Part shown: one piece after another, positions 28,795 through 37,137 of the stretch
Position numbering within the stretch: the first letter of the stretch is position 1
How the letters are laid out: every line of letters starts with the position of its first letter
DNA from: Flavobacteriales bacterium
GTDB lineage: Bacteria > Bacteroidota > Bacteroidia > Flavobacteriales_F > PHOS-HE28
Assembly: GCA_016715995.1 (NCBI GenBank)
Contig: JADJXF010000011.1
Span: 248,001-312,000, forward strand
Direction: 5' to 3'
Length of the DNA: 64,000 nucleotides
Notes under the pieces: model-generated
Databases searched by the model: none
Seen by the model: the letters and a program-made list of their open reading frames with translations, nothing else
Told to the model about the DNA's origin: nothing
Translations under genes and position numbers: made by a program

Positions 28795-30786
28795 CTAGAG
28801 CACCCTCACCTCCGTCCTCCTGTTCAGCGCGCGGCCTTCTTCGGTCTCGTTGGCGGCCACCGGCTTCGCTTCGCCATAGCCCTTGGCGGTGATGCGCGTT
28901 CCGTCGATGCCCTGCGCGACGGCAAAATCGCGCACAGCGTTGGCGCGCTGCTCGCTGAGCTTCTGGTTGGCGGCATCATTGCCGACGTCGTCCGTGTGGC
29001 CGCCGAGTTCGATTCGCAAGGCGGGGTTCGCCTTCAGCAGCTTCACCAGCTTGTCCAGCTCGGCGTTAGAGGTGGGCAGCAGTTCATAGCTGGCAGTGTT
29101 GAAGAAGATGTTCCGCAAAGCGATGATGCTCCCCGCAGCGATCGGGCTCAGTAGAACATTGAGCGTGATCGGCTCCTTGGGCGTGCCAGCCGCCACGTCG
29201 TAGTTCTCCGAGAAGAAGAGGTAGCCCTCGGCACCAGCATTGAGCGCATAGCTGCGGCCGCTGGGCAGGCATACGAGGAAAGCGCCGGTCTTGGGGTCGC
29301 TATAGGCTGCGGTGGCGAGCTTGCCTGTGCTGAGATCATGCAGTTCAACATCGGCCGCCACCGGCTTACCGGTCACCTTATCGGTGACTACGCCACGGAT
29401 GTAGCTGACGGGCAGCGGGCGCGCCTCTGGATAGAGCTGGAGGCTATAGAGGTCCAGGTCGCCCATGCCGCCGGGGCGGTCGCTGGCGAAATAGGCGACC
29501 TCGCCATTCGCGCTCACGAGCAGACTGTTCTCATCGTTACCGGTGTTGATGGGATAGCCCAGGTTCATCGCCTTGCTCCAGGTGCCATCATCCTGCATGC
29601 GGCTCAGGTAGATGTCCAAGCCGCCGAAGCCGGGGTGGCCGTTGCTGCTGAAGTAGAGGGTGCGGCCATCGGGATGGATCTGCACGCTTTCCTCCTGCAA
29701 TGGCGTGTTCACGTTGGGGCCGAGCTTCTCAGGCTTGCTCCATGCCCCGTCGGCGTCCATACGGCTCGTATAGATGTCCGTATCCGTGATGCCACTGCCA
29801 ACACGGCGGCCGCGAACGAAGTAGAGCGTGCGTCCATCGCTGGCCATGCTCGGCTGGCTCTCCCATTGGGCGCTGTTCACGGGCGTACCAAGATTGGCGG
29901 CCGGGCTCCAGCGATCGCCCACGCGCTGGCTGATGAAGAGGTCGCAGCTACCCAGGCCGCGCAGCTGGCCACCGTAGGAACCGTCGTCGAGCGCGCACTT
30001 GGTGAAGATGATGAAGCGTCCATCAGGGGTCAGCGTGCCCGCGCCCTCGTTGTACTGCGCGGTGTTCACCGTCGGGATAGGCTGGCTGGGCTGCCACACG
30101 CCATCCGCGTCGCGCTTGCTCACATAGAAGTCCTCCTGCATGCCGTAGATCGCGATCTCCGGTGCCTTCACGCGGCGGGTGAAGATCAAGGTCCCGTCAT
30201 CCGCTGTGATGCACGGATAGTATTCAGGTTCAGCGCTGTTGACTGCTGGTCCCAGATTCTTCGGCTCGAATGGCACAGGACGCTGGATGGCCTCGGCCGC
30301 GAAGGCACAATTGGTGATGCCCAAGCGAGCGCGGGCCTTGCGCTGCGGCTCCTGCTCCTTTTCCAGATAACCCCGGTAGTTCTTCTCGGCCTCAGCGTAC
30401 TGCCGGCTTCGGAACTCGAGGTCCGCGAGGTGCAGTTGCGCCACGGGAAAGAAACGCGGAGCGATGGACATCACTTCTCGGTAGCGCGTGATTGCTTCTT
30501 CATCCTTGCCTTCGTTCTCAGCGATCTCCGCCAGCATGATGCGCGGCTCCACGAAGCGCGGGTCGACATTGGCGGCCTTGAGGAAGTCGCTCTTCGCGCA
30601 TTCGATCCTGCGTTGCTGCAAGCACTCGCTTCCGCTCTCGTAAAGTTTGATGGCCTTCTTGTCCTGCGTGGAGTAGCCTCCGGGTTGGGAGTAGGCAGTC
30701 GGCAGGAGGCAGTTGGCGGTTAGAGCAAGCATGGTGAACCACGACCGTACTGCCAACTGCCGACTGCCTACTGCCGATTGCTTCAT
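28795..30786 (-). CDS. PorE-like OmpA family protein (TPR + PD40 propeller + CRD + OmpA)
   Basis: A 663-residue envelope protein. A signal peptide lies near residues 14-33. TPRs follow (about 40-160, KSDFLKAANVDPRFVEPRIM), then a PD40/WD40-like propeller (about 170-450, repeats ending EPEYYPCITADDGTLIFTRR, DGRTLYFVRGRR, DGRTLYFSSNGHPGFGGLDI), a carboxypeptidase regulatory-like domain (SYIRGVVTDKVTGKPV), and a C-terminal OmpA domain with GGHTDDVGN and LSEQRANAVRDF that binds peptidoglycan. This is the PorE order. PorE anchors the type IX machine, so a T9SS role is likely, but Bacteroidota carry several such paralogues. Its start overlaps the queE stop by 4 bp. Confidence 0.82.
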   Translation of the reverse strand: MKQSAVGSRQLAVRSWFTMLALTANCLLPTAYSQPGGYSTQDKKAIKLYESGSECLQQRRIECAKSDFLKAANVDPRFVEPRIMLAEIAENEGKDEEAITRYREVMSIAPRFFPVAQLHLADLEFRSRQYAEAEKNYRGYLEKEQEPQRKARARLGITNCAFAAEAIQRPVPFEPKNLGPAVNSAEPEYYPCITADDGTLIFTRRVKAPEIAIYGMQEDFYVSKRDADGVWQPSQPIPTVNTAQYNEGAGTLTPDGRFIIFTKCALDDGSYGGQLRGLGSCDLFISQRVGDRWSPAANLGTPVNSAQWESQPSMASDGRTLYFVRGRRVGSGITDTDIYTSRMDADGAWSKPEKLGPNVNTPLQEESVQIHPDGRTLYFSSNGHPGFGGLDIYLSRMQDDGTWSKAMNLGYPINTGNDENSLLVSANGEVAYFASDRPGGMGDLDLYSLQLYPEARPLPVSYIRGVVTDKVTGKPVAADVELHDLSTGKLATAAYSDPKTGAFLVCLPSGRSYALNAGAEGYLFFSENYDVAAGTPKEPITLNVLLSPIAAGSIIALRNIFFNTASYELLPTSNAELDKLVKLLKANPALRIELGGHTDDVGNDAANQKLSEQRANAVRDFAVAQGIDGTRITAKGYGEAKPVAANETEEGRALNRRTEVRVL
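30691..30777. repeat. Heptamer-based inverted repeat inside the PorE-like signal-peptide coding region
   Basis: Left arm (30691-30720) carries tandem GGCAGTN units; right arm (30749-30777) carries ACTGCCN units, their reverse complement. The arms share GTAGGCAGTCGGCAG as a 15-bp inverted match. About 28 bp separate them. It resembles the short tandem heptamer repeats scattered in bacterial intergenic DNA, here within coding sequence. Confidence 0.75.
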
Positions 30787-31386
30787 GGTATGTTCAGGTA
30801 CTTGTGCGTTTGAAGCGAGATCCTCCACCTTGGATGCGACTTCACGTGCTCCACGATCAAGGGCATCATCGCATCTCGCTTGTCCCATTCGGGTTGGAGG
30901 AAGAGGGCGCAGTCCGGCCCCGCTTTGGCCGCCTGCTCCTGGGCCCATGTCAGATCATGTTTATTGAAGACAATCACCTTCAGCTCATCGGCCCGTTGGA
31001 ATGCATCCGTCAGGGCAGGTTTGAACTTCTTCGGGCTCAGGCATACATGGTGCCAATCACCGCTGAAGGGGTGCGCGCCGCTGGTCTCGATGTGCGTGCG
31101 GAAGCCGGCTGAACGAAGCGCATCGGTCAATGGACCCAGATCAGTGCATCAAGGGCTCGCCACCAGTGACCACGACTATCCGCGCGGGATACCGCAAGGC
31201 TTCTTCCACGACGGCCGCCACTTCAAACTTAGGATGCCTATCCATCTCCCAACTCTCCTTCACATCGCACCAGGTGCAGCCCACATCGCAGCCGCCGAGT
31301 CGGATGAAGTACGCGGAGTGCCCCGCGAACAGCCCTTCACCTTGCACGGTGTAGAAGGCCTCCATCACGGGCAGCACGGTGCTCAT
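30783..31386 (-). CDS. queE: 7-carboxy-7-deazaguanine synthase QueE, one apparent frameshift
   Basis: A radical-SAM enzyme of queuosine/7-deazaguanine synthesis that converts carboxytetrahydropterin to CDG. About 200 residues when joined. The N-terminal part has FYTVQGEGLFAGHSAYFIRL and cluster motif CDVGCTWC (CX3CX2C), then VVVTGGEPLMH and a stop. One extra base next to GATC at 31139-31143 causes it; removing it gives LMHDLGPLTDALRSAGF and the rest of the enzyme (HIETSGAHPFSG ... ISLQTHKYLNIP). The short length is usual for Bacteroidota QueE. Its stop overlaps the PorE-like start (ATGA). Confidence 0.88.
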
Positions 31387-31754
31387 GCGGGCAAAGGAAA
31401 CCGATGCGCCTTCAGAGCGGTGCATCGGGAAAGAAAAAGCCCATACGTGCCACGTTCAAGGAACCCATGGAATCACATGGGCGGGACCGCGATGCTGATT
31501 TCCGTAATCCTCTTGTCCCCGAGGGGAGTCGCGGCCGAAGCCGTGATTGAGGCCCGCCGTAGGCCAGCCAGGGTGCGGTCCCTGATGTTAATTGTTGGTT
31601 CCGATGAACAGATGGCCAGTATGGGCTTCGCGTTGACGGCTTCTCGGCCGATTGAGGCTTGACTGGTGATAGGAAAGAACGCGGTACGAAAGTAAGGCCC
31701 GTGAAAGCGGATGTCACGCGCGGTGGATAACTCCACCCATGGTGGATAACTGCG
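31387..31754. other. 368-bp intergenic region, no convincing gene
   Basis: It lies between the queE start and the stop of the next minus-strand gene. It contains an inverted repeat CCCATG-GAATCA-CATGGG (31464-31481) and two DnaA-box-like sequences (31722-31751). Open frames across it (for example an 87-codon GTG-started frame on the minus strand) have no recognisable family and no ribosome-binding site. Confidence 0.5.
31722..31751 (+). promoter_or_regulatory. Two DnaA-box-like direct repeats
   Basis: GGTGGATAACT occurs at 31722-31732 and again at 31741-31751. The first nine bases differ from the DnaA box TGTGGATAA only at the first T. Two copies 19 bp apart could titrate DnaA or be chance; no origin features surround them. 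Confidence 0.25.
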
Positions 31755-32294
31755 TCAATCGCCTTTCTGCCCGATGAAGTGATCCTCTTTGTCCTCGAAG
31801 AGGATGTTGAAGGTGGTGAGCGATCCATAGCAGCGTGTGATGTACTGCTGCAACTCCACCTTGTCCTGCTCGCTGAGCCTCTCGTGCGCGTTGATCTTCT
31901 GCTCCAGCACGCGGAAGCGATCGCGGATCATCACGATCTTGTGGAAGAAGTCGTCGATGGGAATCTCCTTGCTCTTCAGCGAGCCGTCCTTGGGCTTGAT
32001 CTCCAGCATCCCGCCCTCATAGCGGCGCGCCATCTCCACTGGACGCTGCGGCGTCTGCATCTCCTCCAGCACCTCGCGCAGGCAGTCGCGCACGGCCTCC
32101 AGATCCAACGGCTCCTGCCCCAGTTCCACGCCAGGCGCGATGGTGACAAGGCCCTCGAAGCTGCGGCTTACCTGCTGCTCGCCATGCTCCTTGAAGAAGA
32201 TGTGCACGGTGCGTGGATCGAGGTCATACACCACACCCACACCCATCGTGGGGTGCTTGACGCGAGCGCCGATGGCGATATCGTAGAGTTCCAT
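31755..32294 (-). CDS. Conserved hypothetical protein with CarD/Tudor-like N-terminus
   Basis: A 179-residue cytoplasmic protein. The N-terminal ~55 residues (GARVKHPTMGVGVVYDLDPR then TVHIFFKEHGEQQV) look like a small SH3/Tudor-type barrel, as in CarD/CdnL-like regulators; this is a fold-level impression. The rest is mainly helical (AVRDCLREVLEEM, HKIVMIRDRFRVLEQKINAH). It lies downstream of a GreA-like factor on the same strand, so a role around transcription is possible but unproved. Confidence 0.6.
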   Translation of the reverse strand: MELYDIAIGARVKHPTMGVGVVYDLDPRTVHIFFKEHGEQQVSRSFEGLVTIAPGVELGQEPLDLEAVRDCLREVLEEMQTPQRPVEMARRYEGGMLEIKPKDGSLKSKEIPIDDFFHKIVMIRDRFRVLEQKINAHERLSEQDKVELQQYITRCYGSLTTFNILFEDKEDHFIGQKGD

Positions 32295-32345
32295 TGATCA
32301 GGATCGAGGCTAGCTGCCGCTGTGTCCAAAGAAAGCGAGTGGATC

Positions 32346-32804
32346 TCAGATCACCTCAGTGATGGCATACTCCAAACCATTCACCGTGGCCGACTCACCC
32401 ACTTTGCGACCAAAAAGAGCCTGCACCAGCGGCGCCTTCGGCGTAACACCGAGGTAGCGCTTGCCGCCCGCATCGAATTCCTCCAAGCTGAAGCCGACGA
32501 GCAAGTTGCGCTTATCGGTATGCACCACGGCACCGAATTGCACGCTATCCATGAGCGATTCTGGCGCGATGATGCCAATGCGGTCTATGTCCTGAAGGAC
32601 ATGCTCCAATTGGACGCCCAACGAGTTCATCAGGTCCACGTCGCTGCCGCGCGTGCTCTCGGTCTGGCTGGCGCTCTCGGCATTGTCATCGCCGATGGTG
32701 ACGGCCTTCAACTCTTGGATGCGCGCCTTCAGTTCTGCGGCGGTGTTCTCAAGCCGGACGCGGGCTGCCTTAAGCACGGCCTTTTTAGTCGCGATGGGTT
32801 CCAT
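32346..32804 (-). CDS. GreA/GreB-like transcription elongation factor family protein
   Basis: A 152-residue protein. An N-terminal coiled coil (about 6-45, KAVLKAARVRLENTAAELKA) is followed by a GreA/GreB C-terminal FKBP-like domain (SLMDSVQFGAVVHTDKRNLL, VTPKAPLVQALFGRKVGE, EYAITEV). Gre factors stimulate transcript cleavage in stalled RNA polymerase. The coiled coil is shorter than in canonical GreA, and the acidic tip is not obvious, so it may be a Gre-like modulator rather than a cleavage factor. The ATG at 32804 begins the coiled coil. Confidence 0.8.
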   Translation of the reverse strand: MEPIATKKAVLKAARVRLENTAAELKARIQELKAVTIGDDNAESASQTESTRGSDVDLMNSLGVQLEHVLQDIDRIGIIAPESLMDSVQFGAVVHTDKRNLLVGFSLEEFDAGGKRYLGVTPKAPLVQALFGRKVGESATVNGLEYAITEVI

Positions 32805-32898
32805 GCGGGAAAGGGGATTGGTTGCCCCAAGGTAGGGCTTGGTCAATCTCCTCCTGTTGATGAGGCTCAGTGCAGCACCGAGAAGGGGCTTTGTGGTT

Positions 32899-34617
32899 TC
32901 AATCCACGACCCGAAGCACCGGGTATCTCCGATAGCCCTTCTCGAACCACGGCGAGCGCTGGTACACGAAACAGAGCTGCGCCCATGCATCCGCCGCGAA
33001 GGCGGGGTCCGCGGTTCGCTTGGCCTTCAGCGCCGCCCTGAGGGCAGGATCCTGCGCCAAGAGCTCGGCCGCGATGTCCTCGAAGACATAATCGCTGAAC
33101 CACTCTTTCTGCTGCAGCGCGCTGTCGAACAAGCCCCAAGCGAAGTAGCTGTCCTCCGCCTGCGGTTCCAGTAGTTCCATCACCAGTCGGTCGGTCTCAC
33201 GGCCCAGTTGCACGAACCAATCCCCGGGTTGGGCGGTGTGCTTCATGCGCATGCTCGTGGCCATGATGTCCCGGTGCAGATAGTGCCCTTCGTAGGCTTC
33301 CTTCACCGTACGCATGGCGCCGATGCTGTCCTGTTCCACGGAATAGCTGGTGGGCTGCTTGATCTCCATCACCTCGATGCCGTGATGCTGGCGAAGACGC
33401 AGCGCGATGTCCGACCATGCCTTCGGGATGAGGTAGCCCTTTGGCTTCTGCTTCGTGAGCGAGGGGCGATACGTCTTCATCCAAGGCACCGTGATCTCGG
33501 TGGGGCGGCTGCGGTCGTAGCGCAGACGCTGAAGGCCGCTCACGGTGCTCGGCACATGCTCCGCTGAATAGCCGAGCCACGCAAGCGACTCCACAGCGGT
33601 GGTGTCGAGCTTCCAGTTCAAGCCGGTGTCACTCCTGGCGGCTGTACGGCGCTTGGCCTCAGAGCGCAAGCGTGCAAGCTCCTCGCCGTGTCGTTCCATG
33701 GCATCCAGGGTGGCCAGCAGCAACTGGAAAGTGGCGTTCACGCGGTCGGCGTAGGGCTTCAGCATGTGGCTCTCGCTGAGGATGCCGATCCGGTGCATCA
33801 GCGCGTTGTAGCCGCTGCTGTAACGCGGGCTGTCATAGAATGCGTAGAGCCCTTCCTCCGGCGTCTCACCCACGCACTCGAAGTATGGACACATCAACTG
33901 GCCGCGCCGCTCCATCCAAGCATGCAGGTCCGGAACGAGCTTCTCTTCCAGCAATCGGCCAAGACCGCCATCGAGCTTTCCGGGCAATGTGGTGAGCAGT
34001 TCCATCACGTACCGGTGATCGGCGCCATTGCTCACATGCGTCTCGAAATAGATGTCGGGATCCATCAATCGCAGCGCCTCCAATAGCGATGCCGTTGCAT
34101 GCGAATCCACCTTGGCGAAGTCGCGGTTGAGGTCGAGGTTGCGCGCATTGCCGCGGAAGCCGTACTCCATTGGGCCGTTCTGATTGGCGCGGCTGGTTGC
34201 GCTGCGTTGCCTAGCTCCGCTCACGTTGTACACGGGCACAATGCAGACCGCTGTATTCGCCAGCAGGCCCATGTACTGGTCGCTCTCCAGCAGCGCTTGT
34301 GAGAGGAGCAGACTCGCATCAATGCCATCCGGTTCGCCAGGGTGGATGCCGTTGGTGACCCAGAGAATACGCTTGCCCGCCGTGCGGATGCTGTCCGGAG
34401 TGAAACCGCTGCCGTCGCTGATGATGAAGAGGTGAATCGGCGAGCCGTCGTCATCGGCACCGATCTCGAGGAGCCGCGCGCCACTGTGGTTGCGATCCAA
34501 CTCCTTGTAGCGTTCGATGGCCTCTTCCCATGTGGGCGTTGCATTTCCCTCGAACCGCCATTGGGCGCTCGAACCCAGCCAAAGCAGCCATGAGACAAGG
34601 ACCAAAGTGCCGCGCAT
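32899..34617 (-). CDS. Secreted M14 family zinc carboxypeptidase
   Basis: A 572-residue exported protein. Signal peptide LVLVSWLLWLGSSAQ from the ATG at 34617. The M14 domain has zinc ligands in GIHPGEPDG (His and Glu) and YFETHVSNGADH (His), with RNLDLNRDFAKVDS lining the substrate site and LSESHMLKPYADRV as the probable general-base region. A long C-terminal part of about 250 residues has no recognised domain. Related Bacteroidota proteins are annotated as M14 peptidases acting on peptides or peptidoglycan; the substrate is unknown. Confidence 0.85.
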   Translation of the reverse strand: MRGTLVLVSWLLWLGSSAQWRFEGNATPTWEEAIERYKELDRNHSGARLLEIGADDDGSPIHLFIISDGSGFTPDSIRTAGKRILWVTNGIHPGEPDGIDASLLLSQALLESDQYMGLLANTAVCIVPVYNVSGARQRSATSRANQNGPMEYGFRGNARNLDLNRDFAKVDSHATASLLEALRLMDPDIYFETHVSNGADHRYVMELLTTLPGKLDGGLGRLLEEKLVPDLHAWMERRGQLMCPYFECVGETPEEGLYAFYDSPRYSSGYNALMHRIGILSESHMLKPYADRVNATFQLLLATLDAMERHGEELARLRSEAKRRTAARSDTGLNWKLDTTAVESLAWLGYSAEHVPSTVSGLQRLRYDRSRPTEITVPWMKTYRPSLTKQKPKGYLIPKAWSDIALRLRQHHGIEVMEIKQPTSYSVEQDSIGAMRTVKEAYEGHYLHRDIMATSMRMKHTAQPGDWFVQLGRETDRLVMELLEPQAEDSYFAWGLFDSALQQKEWFSDYVFEDIAAELLAQDPALRAALKAKRTADPAFAADAWAQLCFVYQRSPWFEKGYRRYPVLRVVD

Positions 34618-34640
34618 GGCGCCGAAGATGCGCAAGAAGA

Positions 34641-34665
34641 AGCCCCGGCCATCACGACCGGGGCT
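34641..34665 (-). terminator. Hairpin after the secreted triple-repeat gene
   Basis: AGCCCCGG-ccatcacga-CCGGGGCT is an 8-bp stem with a 9-nt loop, 20 bp beyond the stop at 34686 and before the M14 start. The following T tract (CTTCTTGCG) is weak. Confidence 0.6.
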
Positions 34666-34685
34666 CCATGTTCGTGCAGAACAGT

Positions 34686-35744
34686 TCAATGCACCACCAA
34701 TCGCTCCCATCGCGGTACCCCGTCTACAATGATTCCGACATGGTACACTCCGCGCGCTGCGTCTGGAAGCGCAAGCTCGATCCGTCGCTCGTTGCGCGCT
34801 CGATGCTCCATTACGACACGGCCAGCAGCATCCAATACGCGGATAATGGCATCAGCCACCAAGCGATCGAAGGTGATGCTGAAGCCCTGCGCTGCGGTTG
34901 TCGGATTGGGCGCGAGTCGGAAACCCGCATCGGCTTGCATTGGAATGCCCACCGTACCCGCAATGGTGGTATCGATGTTCACCACGATGCCGAAGCTCGG
35001 GCCCCAAGCATCGTTCACATCCCTCGCGCGCATCCACAGCACATTCACGCCAGCGGTAACCGGCGCGGGAATGCCGCCACCCTTGATTGCTTCGAAAGCC
35101 GAACTGAAATCATCGTCAACGGCAAGCATCGGCATGCCAAGGCCAGCACCGGGATCATCGTTCACGAAGTACTCGGCGGCGGTGACGCGGATCTCCGGGA
35201 AAGTGACCGCACCGCCCCACACCTCTACCACCACGCGGAAAGGCACGCTCCATGCGCCATTCACATCGATGGCGCGTATGTGCAGAACATGCACACCGTC
35301 ACCGGGCAGCACAGCGGTCTCAAGGCTGATGGCCTCAAGGGCGCTGTTGAAGTCGCCGTCGAAAGCGACCATGGGTGTTCCACTACCGGCGCCTGGATCA
35401 GTATCCCAGAAGAACTCAGCTTGTGTAACCGTGATCTCCGGCGCAGTGACCACTGGCGGCTCAATGACCACGACTGTCGTGAAGGTGGGGCCCCAGTTGG
35501 TGCTCTGGTCCTTCACGCGGATGCCAAGCGTATGCGCGCCCAGGCCAGGGAGGTTTGAAGTCTCAAGGAAGATGGCCTCCACGGCAGCATCGTAAGCGCC
35601 ATCCTCGGCGATCATTGGATTGGCGTTCCCGGCTCCGGGATCCGTGTCCCAGAAGTACTCGGCGTTGTCCACGCGCTGGGCCATTGCCGTGGCCATGCAC
35701 AGCAGCAGCGCGCAGGACAGGTTGAAGCGTGCGTTCATGTTCAT
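34686..35744 (-). CDS. Secreted protein with three YFWDTDPGAG repeats and T9SS sorting domain
   Basis: About 352 residues. Signal peptide LSCALLLCMATAMAQ. Three repeats of ~90 residues follow, each opening with an acidic motif (AEYFWDTDPGAGNANPM, AEFFWDTDPGAGSGTPM, AEYFVNDDPGAGLGMPM) and ending in a beta strand such as HTLGIRVKDQSTNWGP. The C-terminus is a T9SS type A sorting domain (LAPNPTTAAQGFSITFD ... RGVYHVGIIV). Acidic DxDPGxG loops suggest calcium binding, which is inference. It probably shares a transcript with the beta-helix protein 13 bp upstream. Confidence 0.75.
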   Translation of the reverse strand: MNMNARFNLSCALLLCMATAMAQRVDNAEYFWDTDPGAGNANPMIAEDGAYDAAVEAIFLETSNLPGLGAHTLGIRVKDQSTNWGPTFTTVVVIEPPVVTAPEITVTQAEFFWDTDPGAGSGTPMVAFDGDFNSALEAISLETAVLPGDGVHVLHIRAIDVNGAWSVPFRVVVEVWGGAVTFPEIRVTAAEYFVNDDPGAGLGMPMLAVDDDFSSAFEAIKGGGIPAPVTAGVNVLWMRARDVNDAWGPSFGIVVNIDTTIAGTVGIPMQADAGFRLAPNPTTAAQGFSITFDRLVADAIIRVLDAAGRVVMEHRARNERRIELALPDAARGVYHVGIIVDGVPRWERLVVH

Positions 35745-35757
35745 CGCGCGCTTGTGA

Positions 35758-36987
35758 TCAACGGTCGAACGCGTTGGCACGCACGCGCAGGGTGCTGCCT
35801 TGACGGACATTGAACGGATGGCCGGTCATGTACACGCGGGCCGCGCCGGTGTGCAGCGGGAAGAAATTGGTGAGCGTGTAGCTGCCTCCGTAGGCACCTG
35901 CATCGCCGATGGACAGGTCCAGGTCGTAGAAGGGCGCTGCGGGGTTGCCGCCATTGATGGCTGAGGGGCCATTCAACAAGGTCCCATCAGTGTTGAAGGT
36001 GACGGGCTGATTGGTGGTGTTGCTGCCCGCGAAAGTGAAGCCGACATCCACCCCGACGGACATGCCCGCGTTCACGTGATTGAAGTACACGTTGATCTGG
36101 CCGCTGTTGCCGCTATCGTTGTTGATGCCGCGGTTGTTCCCAGCCCAAGTAGATCCTACGGCGTTGTTCATGACCTCCCAGATCGACCCGGTAAGCGTGT
36201 TCGCCAGGTTGATGCCATAGATTGTGCTGCTGCCACTGTAGCCCTGGACACTGTTGTTCCAGATGAGGTTGGCCACGCCTTGCGTATTGCCACCCTGTAC
36301 TTCGATGCCCATCCATGCATGACGGATCCAATTGTTGCGGATATGCACCACCTGTGCCCGCGTATTCACGTAGATGCCCTCGTAGCTCAGCGGCCCTTGA
36401 AGCTTATTGCCGATGATGTGGCAGGTATCGTTGGCGAACGTCGTCGAGGTTGGTGTTATGCGCACCGCTTCGGCGCCTGATGGACTGGTCACCTCGTTGC
36501 CAACGACATTGCCGAAATTGATCCGCACATAGCCGGATTCCAGACGGCTGCCGACGAGCTGCACATCGAACGCATCGTTGTTGAAGACGATGAAGCCGGC
36601 GACCAGGTGCGAATCCATGACGCGCACCTTGGTTTCACGAAGGTTCGAGGAACCCGCCCCGGTGATGTTGCCCGCTGTGTTGCGCATGCCGATGATCGTC
36701 ACTTCCCGGCCATTAGCCGCAGTTACTGTCCAATTGCCTTGCACGATGAAGAATCCGTTGTCGACATAGCTCAGGAATTGCAGCGACTTGGTGATGCTGA
36801 TGGTCTCGATCCACGGGATGTCGCCCGCGCGATTCTTGATGATGATGCGGTCGCCATCAACGGCAGCGGTCACAGCAGCGTTGATGTTCGGGTAGGTGGG
36901 CGGCACGCCGAATTCCTCGACGATGCGGTCAACAGCCGATACGCTCAACGCGATGAGCACGGCGGCCATGGTCAGTATTCGCTTCAT
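35758..36987 (-). CDS. Exported right-handed beta-helix (pectate-lyase-like) protein
   Basis: A 409-residue protein with signal peptide (LTMAAVLIALSVSAVD). It starts as many parallel beta-helix proteins do, with TYPNINAAVTAAVDGDRIII, and continues with short Asn-rich coils (VVHIRNNWIRHAWMGIEVQG, ANLIWNNSVQGYSGSS, WEVMNNAVGSTWAGNNRGIN). No catalytic residues can be assigned. No T9SS sorting domain is evident at its C-terminus, unlike the next gene. It is probably a carbohydrate-binding or structural surface protein in one operon with the triple-repeat protein. Confidence 0.75.
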   Translation of the reverse strand: MKRILTMAAVLIALSVSAVDRIVEEFGVPPTYPNINAAVTAAVDGDRIIIKNRAGDIPWIETISITKSLQFLSYVDNGFFIVQGNWTVTAANGREVTIIGMRNTAGNITGAGSSNLRETKVRVMDSHLVAGFIVFNNDAFDVQLVGSRLESGYVRINFGNVVGNEVTSPSGAEAVRITPTSTTFANDTCHIIGNKLQGPLSYEGIYVNTRAQVVHIRNNWIRHAWMGIEVQGGNTQGVANLIWNNSVQGYSGSSTIYGINLANTLTGSIWEVMNNAVGSTWAGNNRGINNDSGNSGQINVYFNHVNAGMSVGVDVGFTFAGSNTTNQPVTFNTDGTLLNGPSAINGGNPAAPFYDLDLSIGDAGAYGGSYTLTNFFPLHTGAARVYMTGHPFNVRQGSTLRVRANAFDR

Positions 36988-37062
36988 GTGTGGTTTGGAA
37001 ATGAGGCGGCGAATCTAATCGCTCGGTTACCTGGACCGGTCGGATCTCCCGAACACAAAAAG

Positions 37063-37095
37063 TTGACCCCGGCACCTGGGCAGGTGGCACCGGGG
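37063..37095 (-). terminator. Rho-independent terminator on the minus strand
   Basis: A GACCCCGGTGCC / GGCACCGGGGTC type stem with a short loop, followed on the minus strand by AACTTTTTGTG. The T run lies only on the minus side, so it ends a minus-strand transcript, presumably that of the small ORF at 37138-37305. Confidence 0.75.
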
Positions 37096-37137
37096 TCGTC
37101 GTACTCGACCCTTGCGGGTCGGGTCCGGGGTGACGGC

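Noticed and set aside
29338..30723. 461-codon plus-strand open frame
   Set aside because: Antisense to the PorE-like gene, whose domains and overlap with queE are convincing; the composition is shadow-like.
31473..31736. 87-codon minus-strand frame in the queE-downstream spacer
   Set aside because: GTG start, no ribosome-binding site, no family similarity recognised, and it includes a DnaA-box-like repeat.
37102..37125. Second terminator in the acs upstream spacer
   Set aside because: The GACCC/GGGTC stem is short and lacks a T run; it is probably part of the same transcript's 3' structure.
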